Source: Eledone cirrhosa (Eukaryota; Mollusca; Cephalopoda; Octopoda; Eledonidae). Taken from it: DNA of 64,000 bases. The translations under genes and the position numbers were made by a program. The stretch lies in contig OZ024742.1 of the NCBI GenBank assembly GCA_964016885.1, forward strand, positions 357,735,587 through 357,799,586. The letters are read 5' to 3'. Within the stretch, counting starts at the first letter, position 1. The number at the start of each line of letters is the position of its first letter. The notes under the pieces are model-generated. The model was given only the letters and a program-made list of their open reading frames with translations. It had not been told where the DNA came from and did not search any database. Of the stretch, positions 1 to 9,446 are shown piece after piece.

Positions 1-252
1 AGACGTGACAGAGTGTCTGTTGTAAACACTAAATCCCTCCCCCATGAAGAATGCACCTCCCAACATAGACTGATAATTAGCGACCTCATAGTCAGGACGA
101 GACGTACTCGACAGCAGAAGAGGACTATCCTCAGGAGAAAAATATGGAAGCTAAAGGACCCCACAGCCAGAAATAAATTTCAAAGCATATTACTTGATGC
201 TTTCGACAGTAAGGAAGAGCATTTAGAGTCGGACAATATAGAGGGACAGTGA
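1..252 (+). pseudogene. RTE-like LINE ORF2, end of endonuclease and linker (partial)
   Basis: The frame starting near base 1 reads ...ECTSQHRLIISDLIV, matching the SQHRLLV-type end of the APE endonuclease domain in LINE ORF2 proteins, followed by a basic linker rich in R and K. It ends at a TGA (250-252), but the same frame continues immediately downstream (EFLKANLLMAAD...) into the reverse transcriptase at 277-1473. The stop is therefore a single nonsense lesion in one ancestral ORF and not a gene boundary. The methionine at base 13 is not a true start. The endonuclease catalytic residues would lie left of the window. Confidence 0.7.
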
Positions 253-1473
253 GAATTCCTGAAAGCAAACCTGCTGATGGCGGCAGACGAAGTCTGTGGC
301 TGGAGCAGGCCTGTAGGCAGGAGGAGAGTAACATGGTGGTGTAACAGTAAGGTGGAGGGGTCAATTAAGGCCAAAAAGCAGGCTTGGAAAGTATGGCGGG
401 ATGGGGGAAGTAGAGAAGACTATCAAGTGGCCAGGAGGGAAGCTAGGAGACAAGTGTACTTCGCAAGAAGGGAAGCAGAGGAAAGAAAGTTCAAGCATGT
501 TCTACAACGCGAGGACCAAAAACGTGAGGTGTTCAGGATTGCTAGGCAATGTGTCAAGGAAAACCGTGATATTGTCGGGGAGAAGTGTGTACTAAAGGAT
601 GACGGCGTACTTGCCATCACCGACGCTGATAAGAAGGTAGCTTGGAAGTGTCACTATGAAAGGCTACTAAATGAGGAGAATAAATGGGAGAAAGACAGTC
701 TCCCCCACATCGACCCAATAGAGGGAGCAGCAGTGTTAGTCGAGGATAGTATAATAAGTAAGGCAATCAAGGATATGAAGACGGGTAAGGCGGCTGGGCC
801 TTCGGAAATAGTTGCTGTGATGCTGAAGGCATCTGGCACGGTGGGACACACCATGGTCACCCGGATAGTTAACCAAGTCGTACAGAATGGGGTTGTTCCG
901 AAGGACTGGCGTAGCAGCATCATCGTTAACTGTTATAAGGGTAAAGGAGATGCCCTAGATAGGAGTAACTATAGAGGCATTAAATTAATCGACCAGGTCA
1001 TGAAGGTCACGGAAAAAGTAATAGCGCAACTAATCAGAGAGAGAATTGACCTAGATGAAATGCAGTTCGGGTTTGTGTCAGGCAAAAGTACCACAGACGC
1101 TCTTTTCATTGTAGGACAACTACAGGAGAAGTACCTAGCTAAAAGTAAACCCCTCTACTTAGCTTTTGTCGACTTGGAGAAAGCCTTCGACAGAGTCCCC
1201 CGTTCCATTATCTGGTGGGCCCTTAGAAAACTAGGTGTCGACGAATGGCCTGTGAGAGCTATACAAGCCATGTATAAAGAAACAGTCAGCAAGGTTAGAA
1301 TTAATAACGAATATAGTGAAGAGTTTAGCGTAAAAGTTGGCGTCCATCAGGGCTCTGTTCTCAGCCCCCTACTATTTATTATTGCCCTTCAGGCTATAAC
1401 AGAGGAGTTCAAGACCGGCTGCCCATGGGAACTCCTATACGCAGACGACCTAACACTCATAGCTGAATCATAG
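253..1473 (+). pseudogene. RTE-like LINE ORF2, reverse transcriptase domain
   Basis: About 400 codons carry the fingers and palm of a LINE reverse transcriptase. The order is a basic alpha-helical linker (R/E/K-rich, about 30-90), NYRGIKL, QFGFVSGKSTTDALF, FVDLEKAFDRVP with the first catalytic Asp near residue 299, GVHQGSVLSPLLF, and the YADD box (LLYADDLTLIAES) near residue 388, counted from the ATG at 277. All three catalytic aspartates are present. Reverse transcriptases of this kind copy their own RNA at a nicked chromosomal target. The frame is in register with 1-252 upstream and stops at a TAG (1471-1473). Homology resumes at once in another frame (AELEKKFQTWKHGLES...), so a small indel near 1471-1475 broke the ORF. 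Confidence 0.85.
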
Positions 1474-1475
1474 CC

Positions 1476-2393
1476 GAGCTAGAGAAGAAATTCCAAACAT
1501 GGAAGCACGGCCTAGAATCAAAAGGCCTTAAAATTAATCTGGCTAAGACCAAAGTTCTAGTTTGTAGGAAAGAAAATAAGGTGGCGGTCCCTTCCGGGAA
1601 GTGGCCATGCTCAGTGTGTAGGAAAGGCGTAGGTAGAAACTCCATTTTGTGTCAGAAATGCAAAGTATGGGTGCATAAAAGATGTAGTGGGATCACAGGT
1701 AAGCTAACTAAGAACATAGATTTCACATGTGGCCGGTGCTCTGGTGCAATAAGTAGCAGCAAGTGCCCACAAAATACTAGCTCTTTCAACTGCGCAGAGG
1801 GCTCTATAGAAATAGTGGACAGCTTCCGTTACCTGGGTGACAAAATCAGCAGTGGGGGAGGGTGCTCTGAAAGTACAGTAGCTAGAGTCAGAACTGGATG
1901 GAAAAAGTTCAGAGAGCTTATACCTCTATTAGCCGCTAAAGGGTTCTCCCTAAAAATGAAAGGCAGGTTGCATGATGCCTGCATAAGAACAGCAATGTTG
2001 CATGGCAGTGAGACCTGGGCATTGTGTGCAGAGGATATACGCAGACTAGAGAGGAACGAAGCTTGCATGCTCCGCTGGATGTGTAATAGTAATATACGTG
2101 AACGGCAAAGCATAAACGAACTAAGGAAAAAATTAGAAATAAGAGGGATCAGATGTTGTTTACTCGAGAGAAGGCTACGTTGGTATGGACACGTGATGCG
2201 CATGAAAGACGATAGCTGTATAACAAAGTGCAGGGCAATAAAGATAGACGGTAGCCACGGAATAGGCAGACCTAGAAAAACCTGGGACGAGCTGATAAAC
2301 TCCGACCTCACACACTTACACCTCTCCAAGACAATGTCACTGGACCGAGACCTTTGGCGGTACTCAGTAATAGAGAAGACCCGCCTTACCTAA
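1476..2393 (+). pseudogene. RTE-like LINE ORF2, PHD-type finger and C-terminal region
   Basis: This continues the reverse transcriptase above after a frameshift. It opens with the thumb-type segment (GLKINLAKTKVLV) and then a Cys4-His-Cys3 finger (bases 1608-1739). The finger has CSVC, ten residues, CQKC, four residues, His, two residues, Cys, and a final CGRC; the spacing fits a PHD finger. After it come DSFRYLGDKISSGGG, ARVRTGWKKFRELIPLLA, HGSETWAL and RLRWYGHVMRM, the usual C-terminal blocks of this LINE group. The frame ends at TAA 2391-2393, which looks like the natural stop because the 3' UTR follows. The role of the finger is unknown from sequence; chromatin or nucleic acid binding is only a guess. 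Confidence 0.8.
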
Positions 2394-2764
2394 ATACATA
2401 GTAAAACCTACTACAGTCAGTAGGCAACTCTAACAAAATACACCCCCGTCCCACCACCCCCACCCCATCCACACCGCCCCCTTCTATGTAAAGTTATGTT
2501 GGTGCCACACCATCCCGGCCGAAACAAATGAGATCGTGTAGGTGTCACGACAAAAAACACACAGTCCAAGCTGTAATGTGGCCGTGTAGGCAACACGGTA
2601 AAAACCTCCCAGACCCACACTGTAAATGTGGTTGGTGTTAGGAAGGGCATCCAACTGTAGAAAACCTGCCAGACAGTCCTATGCGAGCAAGACAATCACT
2701 CTTGCCTCAAGTGGGAAAACCCCCGTCCAAACCCATGCAAGCCTGGAACATGGACGTTAAACGT

Positions 2765-2784
2765 TGATGATGATGATGATGATG

Positions 2785-2812
<28 letters not shown>
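2765..2812 (+). repeat. (TGA)n and (AT)n tail of RTE-like LINE
   Basis: Seven or so TGA triplets run straight into about 13 AT dinucleotides. The triplets are the natural terminal repeat of the RTE-like element; the AT run has probably grown from it by slippage. The following 190 bases (2813-3000) are AT-rich and I recognise nothing in them. Confidence 0.85.
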
Positions 2813-2821
<9 letters not shown>

Positions 2822-3004
2822 TGGTGTTCAGTATCCATTGTATCATACATACTTGGAATGGAACCCTTGTAGTAATTGACCTGATTAATTATAAGAGTTT
2901 CCAATTCATTTGGTTGAACAAGTTGGTCCTCAGGACTAACAGAACATACACACCTGCAATGGTGCCATTGTAGTAACTGGCTTTAATAACTGTATATATA
3001 TAGG

Positions 3005-3330
3005 AAGTCCCTGTCGTGACAGTCCTCCGTACCACCGGATTCTGGCTTCTGCGGCCGAGTGAGTGGGACCGTCATTGTGCACTGGCCCTCCCACTATAAA
3101 CCTTTCCCGCACAGGTTTCTTCTTTAGCGTGCACTCCCAAAGCCCTGCGGCGATGGGCCAGAGGTGGAGGTAACAGGTGGAGGTAACCTCTGGGAGTTGC
3201 CAGTCTGACTCTGGTCTCTTCCCATGTCCCCACTGTCCTCGGGCCTGCAAGTCAAGGATCGGCCTCCACAGCCACCTTCGTGCCCACGGCAGACAGGAAC
3301 AACAATAAAGAAGATGTCATCAACGTTTAC
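3005..3330 (+). pseudogene. 3' end of a second LINE family with C-terminal C2H2 finger
   Basis: In the frame 3225-3308 the sequence encodes CPHCPRACKSRIGLHSHLRA followed by His and a stop. This is a perfect C2H2 zinc finger spacing (C-x2-C-x12-H-x3-H). A single C-terminal finger of the form CxxC...CKSRIGLxSHxRxH is common at the end of reverse transcriptase proteins of certain invertebrate LINEs. The short UTR after it (AATAAAGAAGATGTCATCA...) looks like a LINE 3' end. Upstream GC-rich sequence from about 3005 belongs to the same unit but I could not recover a clean frame. The element is therefore a 5'-truncated fragment. A solitary host zinc finger exon is less likely. Confidence 0.5.
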
Positions 3331-3336
3331 GATGGA

Positions 3337-3440
3337 CAACCAACACAAACACACACATACCAACTACATACACACACACACACACACACATACCAACTAC
3401 ATACACACACACACACACATACATATACACACACATGCAC
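3337..3440. repeat. (CA)n-rich microsatellite
   Basis: Mostly CACACA dinucleotides, interrupted by a repeated TACCAACTACATA motif (about 30-base period) and ending in ATACATATACACACACATGCA. It separates the zinc-finger LINE fragment from the second RTE copy. Confidence 0.85.
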
Positions 3441-4003
3441 AGCATAAAGGAATTGAGAGAGGGACTGAGCAGAAAAGGAATCAAATGCTGTGTGCAGGAG
3501 AGAAGATTACGTTGATATGGACATATGATGCGTATGAAGGATGACAGCTGCATAAAAAGGTGTAGAGCAATAACAGTCGATGGAAGCCTTGGTGTGGGGG
3601 AGACCCAAGAAGGCATGGGATGAGGTGATAAAGGCTGACCTTGTCCAATTGCACCTCTCAAAGGTGATGACACAGGACCCAGACCTCTGGCATTATACAA
3701 TAATACAGAAGACACGGCTTACCACACGTACAAGGAGAATGGGAAGCATATAGACAGTATGCCCCCACCCACTCCTACTGTAAATTGGTTATGAAGGTAC
3801 CATGGTAAAAAGCACCCAGTACTCACTGTAAATGAGGTTGGTGTTAGGAAGGGCATCCAGCTGTAGAAATCAAGCCAGAATCAGTTCTGTATGAGCAAGA
3901 CATTGTCATCTGACCTGGCATTTCTCACAATAGGACAACTCATCTAACCCATACTAGTGTGGAGGAATGGACGTAATGTAGTGATGATAATGATGATGAT
4001 ATA
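3441..4003 (+). mobile_element. RTE-like LINE copy 2, 5'-truncated
   Basis: It matches 2110-2790 of copy 1. It carries the RLR-W-GH-MRM-type block (bases near 3505-3535), the PKKAWDEVIKADL-type segment, the DLWHYT-type end, then the UTR with GGTGTTAGGAAGGGCATCCAGCTG, and a tail reading ATGGACGTAATGTAGTGATGATAATGATGATGAT. Only the last third of the protein remains and it has frameshifts (for example at the run of Gs near 3595), so it is dead. Truncation at the 5' end is the usual result of incomplete target-primed reverse transcription. There is no second LTR or TIR. Confidence 0.85.
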
Positions 4004-4017
4004 CATACATATATATA

Positions 4018-4073
4018 TACCCTTGCAAGCAGGGAAAAAGCGGACGTAAAATGAAATGATGAAATGATGATGA

Positions 4074-4113
<40 letters not shown>
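4018..4113 (+). mobile_element. RTE-like 3' tail fragment followed by (AT)n
   Basis: CCCTTGCAAGCAGGGAAAAA is followed by GCGGACGTAAAATG and (ATGATG)n. This is the same terminal block as the end of the copy at 21537-22281 and differs from the tail of copy 2 just upstream, so it is a separate, very short insertion or a leftover of an older one. It passes into about 19 AT dinucleotides at 4076-4113. Confidence 0.65.
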
Positions 4114-4115
<2 letters not shown>

Positions 4116-4159
4116 TCCATTATCCTATTCTCCTCCACCCCACCTTCAATACAGTTGTC

Positions 4160-4590
4160 CACTGTGGTCTCCCCAAATGAAACAAAGTATTATGAAAACT
4201 GGAGCACCTCAAATGTCTATTACCAAGAAGATAAATGACATGACAGGCCTTGACAATTGGGGTCGACTAGACAAACTCAAACTTTATTCTTTCCAACGTT
4301 GCCATGAGTGCTACATTATCTGTATGATGTGGAAAATATTCCAACAGCATTGCCCAAATGATGTTGACATCACTTTTAAACTACTCCCAAGGCTTGGGCC
4401 CCGTGCTATCTACCCACAACAAAAATCTTACTCGCATCTCATAACAACAATACAGTACAATTATTTCACCTCAATTAGCTCCGCTCTCTTTAACATTACA
4501 CCAAAACACATCAAAACAGAAACAGACACCATAAAATTCAAAAAAGTCTTTCAACAAATTCCTCCAAGAAATCCCAGATAAACCGCACAC
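4160..4590 (+). pseudogene. C-terminal fragment of a LINE reverse transcriptase protein
   Basis: The frame ending at 4581 reads DKLKLYSFQRCHECYIICMM... and later SALFNITPKHIKTETDTIKF. These match the region after the reverse transcriptase in CR1/Jockey-type LINE proteins: a leucine- and arginine-rich helix, then a FN.LP..I...T...FK motif. The last part is shifted by one base: the alternative frame reads NKFLQEIPDKPHT, the expected end of such proteins, whereas the open frame ends PRNPR. So this is a broken fragment, not a small gene. Which LINE family it came from is not clear. Confidence 0.55.
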
Positions 4591-5282
4591 ACATGTATAT
4601 ATATATATATATATGTATCATCTGAGGGTATGAGTATGTCTTTTAGGGAGGAAGTATGATACACTCTGTCTAGCTCTACACCTCGACACTAAAGTGAACC
4701 TAAACATCGAGTGCTCACCTGGGTGAGCCTACAGTAACTCCAAGTTACACTCCCTGGATATATATATATATGGTATTTATAGTCTGTAATGGGAGAAGTT
4801 AATGTATTTGCTAACAGTTTTTATTAACTCCTATACATGTTTTTAATATTATAAAACATTTTAAATATTTAATTTCCTATGAGATTGTAAAACTAAATCT
4901 ATATTTTCTGTTTTTCCTATTTTCTCTTATCTGCTATAAATGGTCAAGATATTGGTTAGATGTAATTTCTAATGCTCTCGATTTGTTTTGAATAAATTTT
5001 GCTTCAGTAAGCTTCTTTGCTTAGTTTACCTTGTTTATCTTGAAATTATTCCAGCATGGAAAGTATATGCTAATTTTTTTCATTTACATTGCCAATCTCA
5101 GTATGGCTGCCAAATTATCTTGTGGGAACCTAACCAAACATAAATATTTGCTGCTCAGAAAACAGATTAAAAACTTGAAGATAGCTTTGAAATGAAATTC
5201 AAACAATTAAATGAAGGTAATTTCAGTTTGACTAATAGTAACAAAATAATAACAACAGTCATAAAATAGTCTGTAGGTCAGT
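4591..5282. other. AT-rich stretch without recognised gene
   Basis: It contains two short (AT)n runs (about 4594-4614 and 4759-4770). Between them lies a less AT-rich block (4620-4758) with several short TCACCT/AGGTGA-type inverted words. After 4790 it is plain AT-rich DNA with no open frame of note. Confidence 0.5.
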
Positions 5283-5353
5283 GACCCACACATCTCACAT
5301 GAGGACAGTTTGAATATTTAAGGGGGAGCAATATAAAAATGATGTTGGTGAGA
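5283..5353 (+). repeat. Dispersed repeat, related to 5921-5980
   Basis: GGACAGTTTGAATAT followed by TTAAGGGGG and then AAAATGATGTTGGTGAG recurs about 640 bases downstream with minor changes (GGACAGTTTGAATATCTAAG...). The two are diverged copies of one interspersed repeat, probably a DNA-transposon remnant. Confidence 0.55.
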
Positions 5354-5401
5354 ACTCCAGTTTTTACTACTTTTGTTGTTACTTTCAGTTTTTCTGTCCT
5401 A

Positions 5402-5502
5402 CATCATCATCATCATCATCATCGTTTAACGTCTATCTTCTACGCTAGTATGGGTTTAGACGGGAATTGTCCCACTTGAGGCAAGATTGGTTGTCTTGCT
5501 CG
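5402..5502 (-). mobile_element. RTE-like LINE 3' tail, minus strand
   Basis: (CAT)n followed by CGTTTAACGTC is the reverse complement of the GACGTTAAACG(ATG)n end of RTE copy 1. Further bases (TGGGTTTAGACGGGAATTGT and ...GAGGCAAGATTGGTTGTCTT) match its UTR. Only about 100 bases of the 3' end are kept. Confidence 0.75.
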
Positions 5503-5590
5503 AAATTAATAGGAGTGGACCCAAAACAGAGTAATTTGGGATGTCACAACTGACTTTGGCTGAGCTTTATTATATTTTTTTGACCACAAC

Positions 5591-5791
5591 ATAATAATAA
5601 TAATAATTGTTTCTACTTTTGGCACAAGGCCAGCAAATACCCAGTGCATTACTGATACTTTATTTTATCGACCCCGTAAGGATGAAAGGCAAAGTCAACC
5701 TCGGTGGGATTTGAACTCAGATCGTAAAGGGACGTAATTATGCTGGAAAGCATGGCGTCCGACCCTCTACCGATACTGCCAATCCACCGTG
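5591..5791 (-). mobile_element. tRNA-derived SINE (cephalopod type), minus strand
   Basis: Read on the minus strand it begins with a tRNA-like head (ACGGTGGATTGGCAGTATCG as the A-box region and GTTCAAATCC as the B box, plus-strand bases 5707-5716). The body contains GATAAAATAAAGTATCAGTA and the end is TTGTGCCAAAAGTAGAAACA followed by (ATT)n. Full-length relatives lie at 26033-26218 (minus) and 28673-28862 (plus), with partial ones at 19977-20157 and 21320-21483. The internal A and B boxes would direct RNA polymerase III. The element is noncoding and depends on a partner LINE for movement. Confidence 0.85.
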
Positions 5792-5839
5792 ATAATATTG
5801 ATAATGAAAATGATCGTGTACGGTGCTCAGGTGCACTAC
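5792..5839 (-). mobile_element. CR1/L2-type LINE 3' terminal fragment, minus strand
   Basis: ATGATCGTGTACGGTGCTCA then GGTGCACTAC matches the 3' terminus of the CR1-type element at 6396-9806 (ATTATTGTGTAAAGTGCTCA...GGTGCACTAC). Only about 50 bases are kept, directly against the tRNA-like head of the SINE. Confidence 0.55.
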
Positions 5840-5862
5840 TTTTACACCAAGGCAACTTTAGT

Positions 5863-6125
5863 ACACATTACCATTAAAAACTCCTATCTCACATCAGTGA
5901 TTCTCAATGCAGGATGCATAACCCACGGGGGGACAGTTTGAATATCTAAGGGGGCAATTTGAAAATGATGTTAATGAGGATAAATTATATTATTATATTT
6001 ACACCACAGTAACTATGGTACACATTACAGTCAGAAACTCCTGTCTCACCTCCACATGTTATTGTGCATCTGGCACCACCTATATGGTACACATTACTAT
6101 CAGAAACTCCTATCTCACCTCCACC
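5863..6125 (+). repeat. Three diverged copies of a roughly 40-base motif
   Basis: The motif (G/A)GTACACATTAC..T.A.AAACTC followed by CT(A/G)TCTCAC starts near 5865, 6018 and 6090. The spacing is irregular (about 150 and 70 bases), so this is local duplication within a larger repeat and not a clean tandem array. Confidence 0.5.
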
Positions 6126-6264
6126 ACACATGCTATGGTACATCACAAATACACCAATATATTTATACTTTTCAGTTGATCATCACTGTTTTCATATCAA
6201 AAGGGTGCAAAACAATTTTTGAGATGTTGAGCTGGGGCATGATCTAGAAAATGTTGGGAATCAT
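5895..6264 (+). mobile_element. Possible hAT-like nonautonomous DNA transposon remnant
   Basis: The left end CAGTGATTCTCAA and right end TTGGGAATCATGG are near inverted repeats of the form found in hAT-type MITEs (CAGTGGTTCTCAA). I could not identify an 8-base target duplication, so this is tentative. Just right of it (6269 onward) CAGGGCCAGATTTA resembles the other hAT MITE family described at 23842-24518. Confidence 0.35.
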
Positions 6265-6514
6265 GGCTGTCAGGGCCAGATTTATCATGGAGGGTGGAGT
6301 AGGGTGAATCTTCTGGGTCCCCTCAACAAATAGACCTCAACTCTTTGAACGGCACCCCTTCCTTTTCTCTCTCTTCCTGATTATGTGTGTATATATATAA
6401 TAATAATGATAATAATAATGAAATTATTGTGTAAAGTGCTCAGGTGCACTACAACTCGTCAATATAGTACATAGAATAATACACAAATGTCAGGGAAGTA
6501 CATGTGTGTATGTG

Positions 6515-7423
6515 TTAGCTGTTCTGTTGGCGGATCTCGGGAAGCATGGAGGCCTTAAAGGATGCAGTGTCTCGACAGCTAACAACTGATACAGGTAGTT
6601 TGTTCCATGCTTCAGCAACTCTGAGCGTGAAAAAATGTTTCCGAAAGTCATGGGAACTGTGCTGTTTTCTTACTTTGTGGGCATGTCCACGTGTGTTAGA
6701 CACATGGAAATCGAAAAGGTACTCAGAGTTGTTGTTGGCAACATGGTTAACAATTTTGTGGGTGTTTACCAAGTCAGTTGCCAGGCGTCGGAGCTTCAAT
6801 GAATCCATGCCCAGGGAAGCAAGGCGCTCAGAGTATGGTAGATGCTTGATGGAGGGTATTCGCTTGGTTGCACGTCTCTGAACAGTTTCCAGGCGGTCAA
6901 TGTCCTGAGCAAGATAGGGGTTCCAGACTGGTGATGCAAATTCTAAGTGTGGTCGCACCATAGTTGTATACAGACTTAAATAGATATCTGGAGAGCGGCT
7001 GACAAAGGTTTTGCTGAGTGATGCTAAGACACCCTCGGCCCTCTTGACAATTTTAGAGACGTGCCTCGTCCAACGCAAATCGCTGCTGACCGTAATGCCC
7101 AGGTCACGTTCACAGGAAGACTTCTTGATATTAGTGCTGTGGAGGGAGTATGTGGACGCTGGGTTTTTACTCCCAAAATGCATGGTGGTGCACTTGTCCA
7201 CAGCTAGCTTGAGTTGCCAGTCTGAGATCCACTGTTGCATTGTGTCCAGGTCAGACTGCAAGCAAGATCTATAGTGTTCAGGATCTGTCCTTTTTATCTC
7301 AAGGTACAGCTTGATGTCGTCTGCGTACTTTAGTACTGTGGCATTCCTTAAGTTGGCATCTATGTGCCACAAACAAAAGGGGGCCAAGAACAGATCCCTG
7401 TGGTACACCAGATGACATCTCAT
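6515..7423 (-). pseudogene. CR1-type LINE ORF2, YADD box and C-terminal domain
   Basis: VLKYADDIKLYLEIKR places the second pair of catalytic aspartates near residue 35. The thumb and C-terminal domain follow: MQQWISDWQLKLAVDKCTTM, LGITVSSDLRWTRHV, RPHLEFASPVWNPYLAQDID, RLETVQRRATKRIPSIKHLP, YSERLASLGMDSLKLRRLAT and FFTLRVAEAWNKLPVSVVSC. This is the standard order in CR1/L2 and Jockey-group proteins, and the frame ends with the natural stop near 6515. The copy at 27800-28030 matches its last 60 or so residues. Confidence 0.85.
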
Positions 7424-7796
7424 ATGGTGTGGAATGCTGTCCCAGAACCGTGACTACCTCTCTTCGACTGAGAATGAAGGACTTCAACCAGTTAAAAAGA
7501 TCATCCTTCACATCCATTGCAGAGAGTTTTGACATAAGCCTTTTGTGTGGCACAGAATTGAAGGCCTTCGCAAAGTCAAGGTAAACAACATCCACCCATG
7601 AGCCGCCATCAGTGATCCGGGTGATGTCCTCAAGAAACTCTATAAGTTGATCACAGCAGCTGGAGTTGGGGATAAATCCAAATTGCGAGGGCCGGATAAG
7701 ACTGTGAGAGCTCCAGAAGTTCCAAAGTGTTTCTCTGACACAGGATTCCATCAGTTTGGCGATGCAACTAGTAAGACTGACTGGACGATAGTTCAC
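7299..7796 (-). pseudogene. CR1-type LINE ORF2, reverse transcriptase palm
   Basis: It begins NYRPVSLTSCIAKLMESCVR and continues with PSQFGFIPNSSCCDQLIEFL, VVYLDFAKAFNSVPHKRL (first catalytic Asp) and MSSGVPQGSVLGPLLF. These are reverse transcriptase motifs 2 to 5 of the CR1/L2 type. After GPLLF the frame shifts; the YADD box lies in the overlapping frame 7423-6515. The distance between GPLLF and YADD is some residues shorter than usual, so a small deletion accompanies the frameshift. Confidence 0.8.
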
Positions 7797-7873
7797 AGGT
7801 GATGTGCGGTCACCCTTTTTGAACAGAGGAATGACACTGGCAGTTTTCCACTGTTCTGGAGTAGCACTGTGGT

Positions 7874-8455
7874 TCAGACAGAATTGGAAGAAGCGTGATA
7901 ACTGGTGTAGAAGGAAGTACCACCACGTTTAAGAAGCAGGTACGTAACACCATCAAGACCAGGAGAGGCATGGTTGCGTTTATTTTTTAGGTGACGTCGC
8001 AGCATTGCAGGTGTAAATTCCATGGTTGTAATAGAGTCCGGTGTCATAGGTGGTGGAGATGGTACACTCTGGTCTTCAATAGTGAAAATGCCTGCATAGC
8101 ATTCAGCAATGAGCTCTGCGCATTCCTTGGGGTCGTCAGTAACCTGGCTTGTGTGGGGATTGCGAAGAGGACCAACTGGAGAGTGAGGCCTCTGCTTTGA
8201 GTGAACATACTTCCAGAACACCTTACTGTCAGGGCTGGTTGCTATGCGCTGCTCAAATTGAAGCACTGCCTTTTTTGTCACCTGTTTGATGTGGTTGGAC
8301 GATCTATTTCGCCTCTTCCTATTAATGTCTGATTTGTGAAGTTTGTACTCACGTTCAGCATTGCGCCGTCCTTTTCTGGCAAGACGGACTGCTGCAGTCT
8401 CCCAAATTCCGCTTTTGGGATGTTTTTTTCCGCTTACGTGGCACCGATGCTGCAC
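7874..8455 (-). pseudogene. CR1-type LINE ORF2, linker between endonuclease and RT
   Basis: A basic region (RLARKGRRNAEREYKLHKSD...) is followed by FWKYVHSKQRPHSPVGPLRN, a TDDPKECAELIAECYAGIFT block and RNHASPGLDGVTYLLLK. The last is the first conserved motif of LINE reverse transcriptases (SPGxDGI). Its overlap with the endonuclease frame (8355-8455) marks one frameshift, and the loss of homology at the 7874-7910 end marks another before the next frame. Confidence 0.75.
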
Positions 8456-9446
8456 ATACTGTCCATATTGAGCTCAGGATGTTCTGGAGTACAGTGTTGA
8501 CATCTCCAGAGTCGTAGAACTCAAGCCAGTTTGGCCATTGCAACTCGGTGCAGTAACAGTTCCAGTCTGCTTTATTCCAGTCAAAGTGAGCAGTTTGGAG
8601 ATGGTTGTGGTTCTTGTTACTGCCCATGAGGGATAGATTGGCAATGATCATAGCATGATCAGAGTCACCTAAAGGTTCCTCAGCAGTAACACTAATGACC
8701 CTTTCAGGAGTAGTGGTGAAGAGTAGGTCCAAAGTGTTGTCACCTCTCGTTTGGGAGGTGACCACCTGGGACCAACTCGAGTCCAGCACCAGCTCAAGGA
8801 AGTCATTTGCACTTGGCGGCCAACGAAAGGTCTCCCAGTCAATCTCAGGGTGATTGAAGTCACCTGCAATGAAAACATAAGTGGCTGTCTTCCTGGCAGC
8901 AGCTCTGAGGATATCACAATGTTGAGTGTCCTGGTGGTAATTTGGGGGACGGTAAACGACTCCAAGTAGCAGTGTTGACATGGTCATACGTATATCGCAG
9001 AAAAAAACTTCCTGCTGTGATTGGTTCAAATCAGCACAAGGAATTGCCGACAGATTTGACCGAACGTAGACCATTACACCACCACCACGACGATTAATAC
9101 GGTCTTTACGAAACAGGTTGTAGCCAGTCATGCTGAAAACCCCATCACAGAGTAAGGGATGTGCCCAAGTTTCCGTGACTGTAATGAAGTCCGGGTTGAT
9201 ACTTTTGACGTAGGAGTCAAAAAGATGAATCTTATTGCATAGACTACGTGCATTCAAGGACAACAATGTGTACCTTGATTCAAGTATATGGTTATGTGCA
9301 GGGGATGGCAGGTGTTCTGATTTAGTTTCCCAGAGTTTTTTCAGTTTCTTTATTGTCAGTTGTTGTGGGTACAGTGTTTTCAGACCAGCTGGTGTCTCTT
9401 TTCCATGATTCGCCAGCCTTAACAAACTTCCATATTTGCCCATCAT
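8355..9446 (-). pseudogene. CR1-type LINE ORF2, APE-type endonuclease domain
   Basis: The 363-codon frame carries all the main apurinic-endonuclease-like motifs: SLNARSL (Asn near residue 65), TETW (Glu near 92), RRGGGVMVYVRS, GVVYRPPN, AGDFNHPEIDW (Asp and Asn near 196-198), and SDHAMI (Asp and His near 263-264). In LINEs this domain nicks the target DNA to prime reverse transcription. The catalytic set looks complete, so this domain alone could be intact. The first 50 or so residues overlap the ORF1 frame, and the true ORF2 start is uncertain. The frame closes at 8355 by a frameshift into the linker (8455-7874). Confidence 0.8.

Larger units (their letters stand above)
1..2812 (+). mobile_element. 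RTE-like non-LTR retrotransposon, copy 1 (5' end outside window)
   Basis: The stretch reads as the end of an endonuclease region, a reverse transcriptase, a PHD-type finger and a conserved C-terminal region, then a roughly 390-base 3' UTR. The UTR contains GGAAGGGCATCCAACTG and ends in ATGGACGTTAAACG(TTGATGATGATG)n. A tail of short tandem repeats instead of poly(A), together with the GGAAGGGCATCC block, is typical of RTE-type LINEs; the exact clade is an inference. Two related 3' ends follow downstream (3441-4003 and 4018-4075), another lies at 21537-22281 and a minus-strand tail at 5402-5502, so the family is abundant here. The reading frame carries one in-frame stop and one frameshift, so this copy cannot encode an intact protein. 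The endonuclease domain must lie left of base 1. Confidence 0.85.

Noticed and set aside
1829..2329. 166-residue minus-strand ORF
   Set aside because: Antisense shadow of the RTE-like ORF2 C-terminal region; no known motif on this strand.
3224..3544. 106-residue ORF starting before the C2H2 finger
   Set aside because: It is in a different frame from the zinc finger and consists mainly of a (CA)n translation (HTHTHT).
4177..4581. Stand-alone 134-residue protein gene
   Set aside because: It matches the C-terminus of LINE proteins, and its final residues are out of frame with the expected ending.
8669..8965. 98-residue minus-strand ORF within the CR1 region
   Set aside because: Shadow frame of the endonuclease domain at 8355-9446, which has the recognisable motifs.
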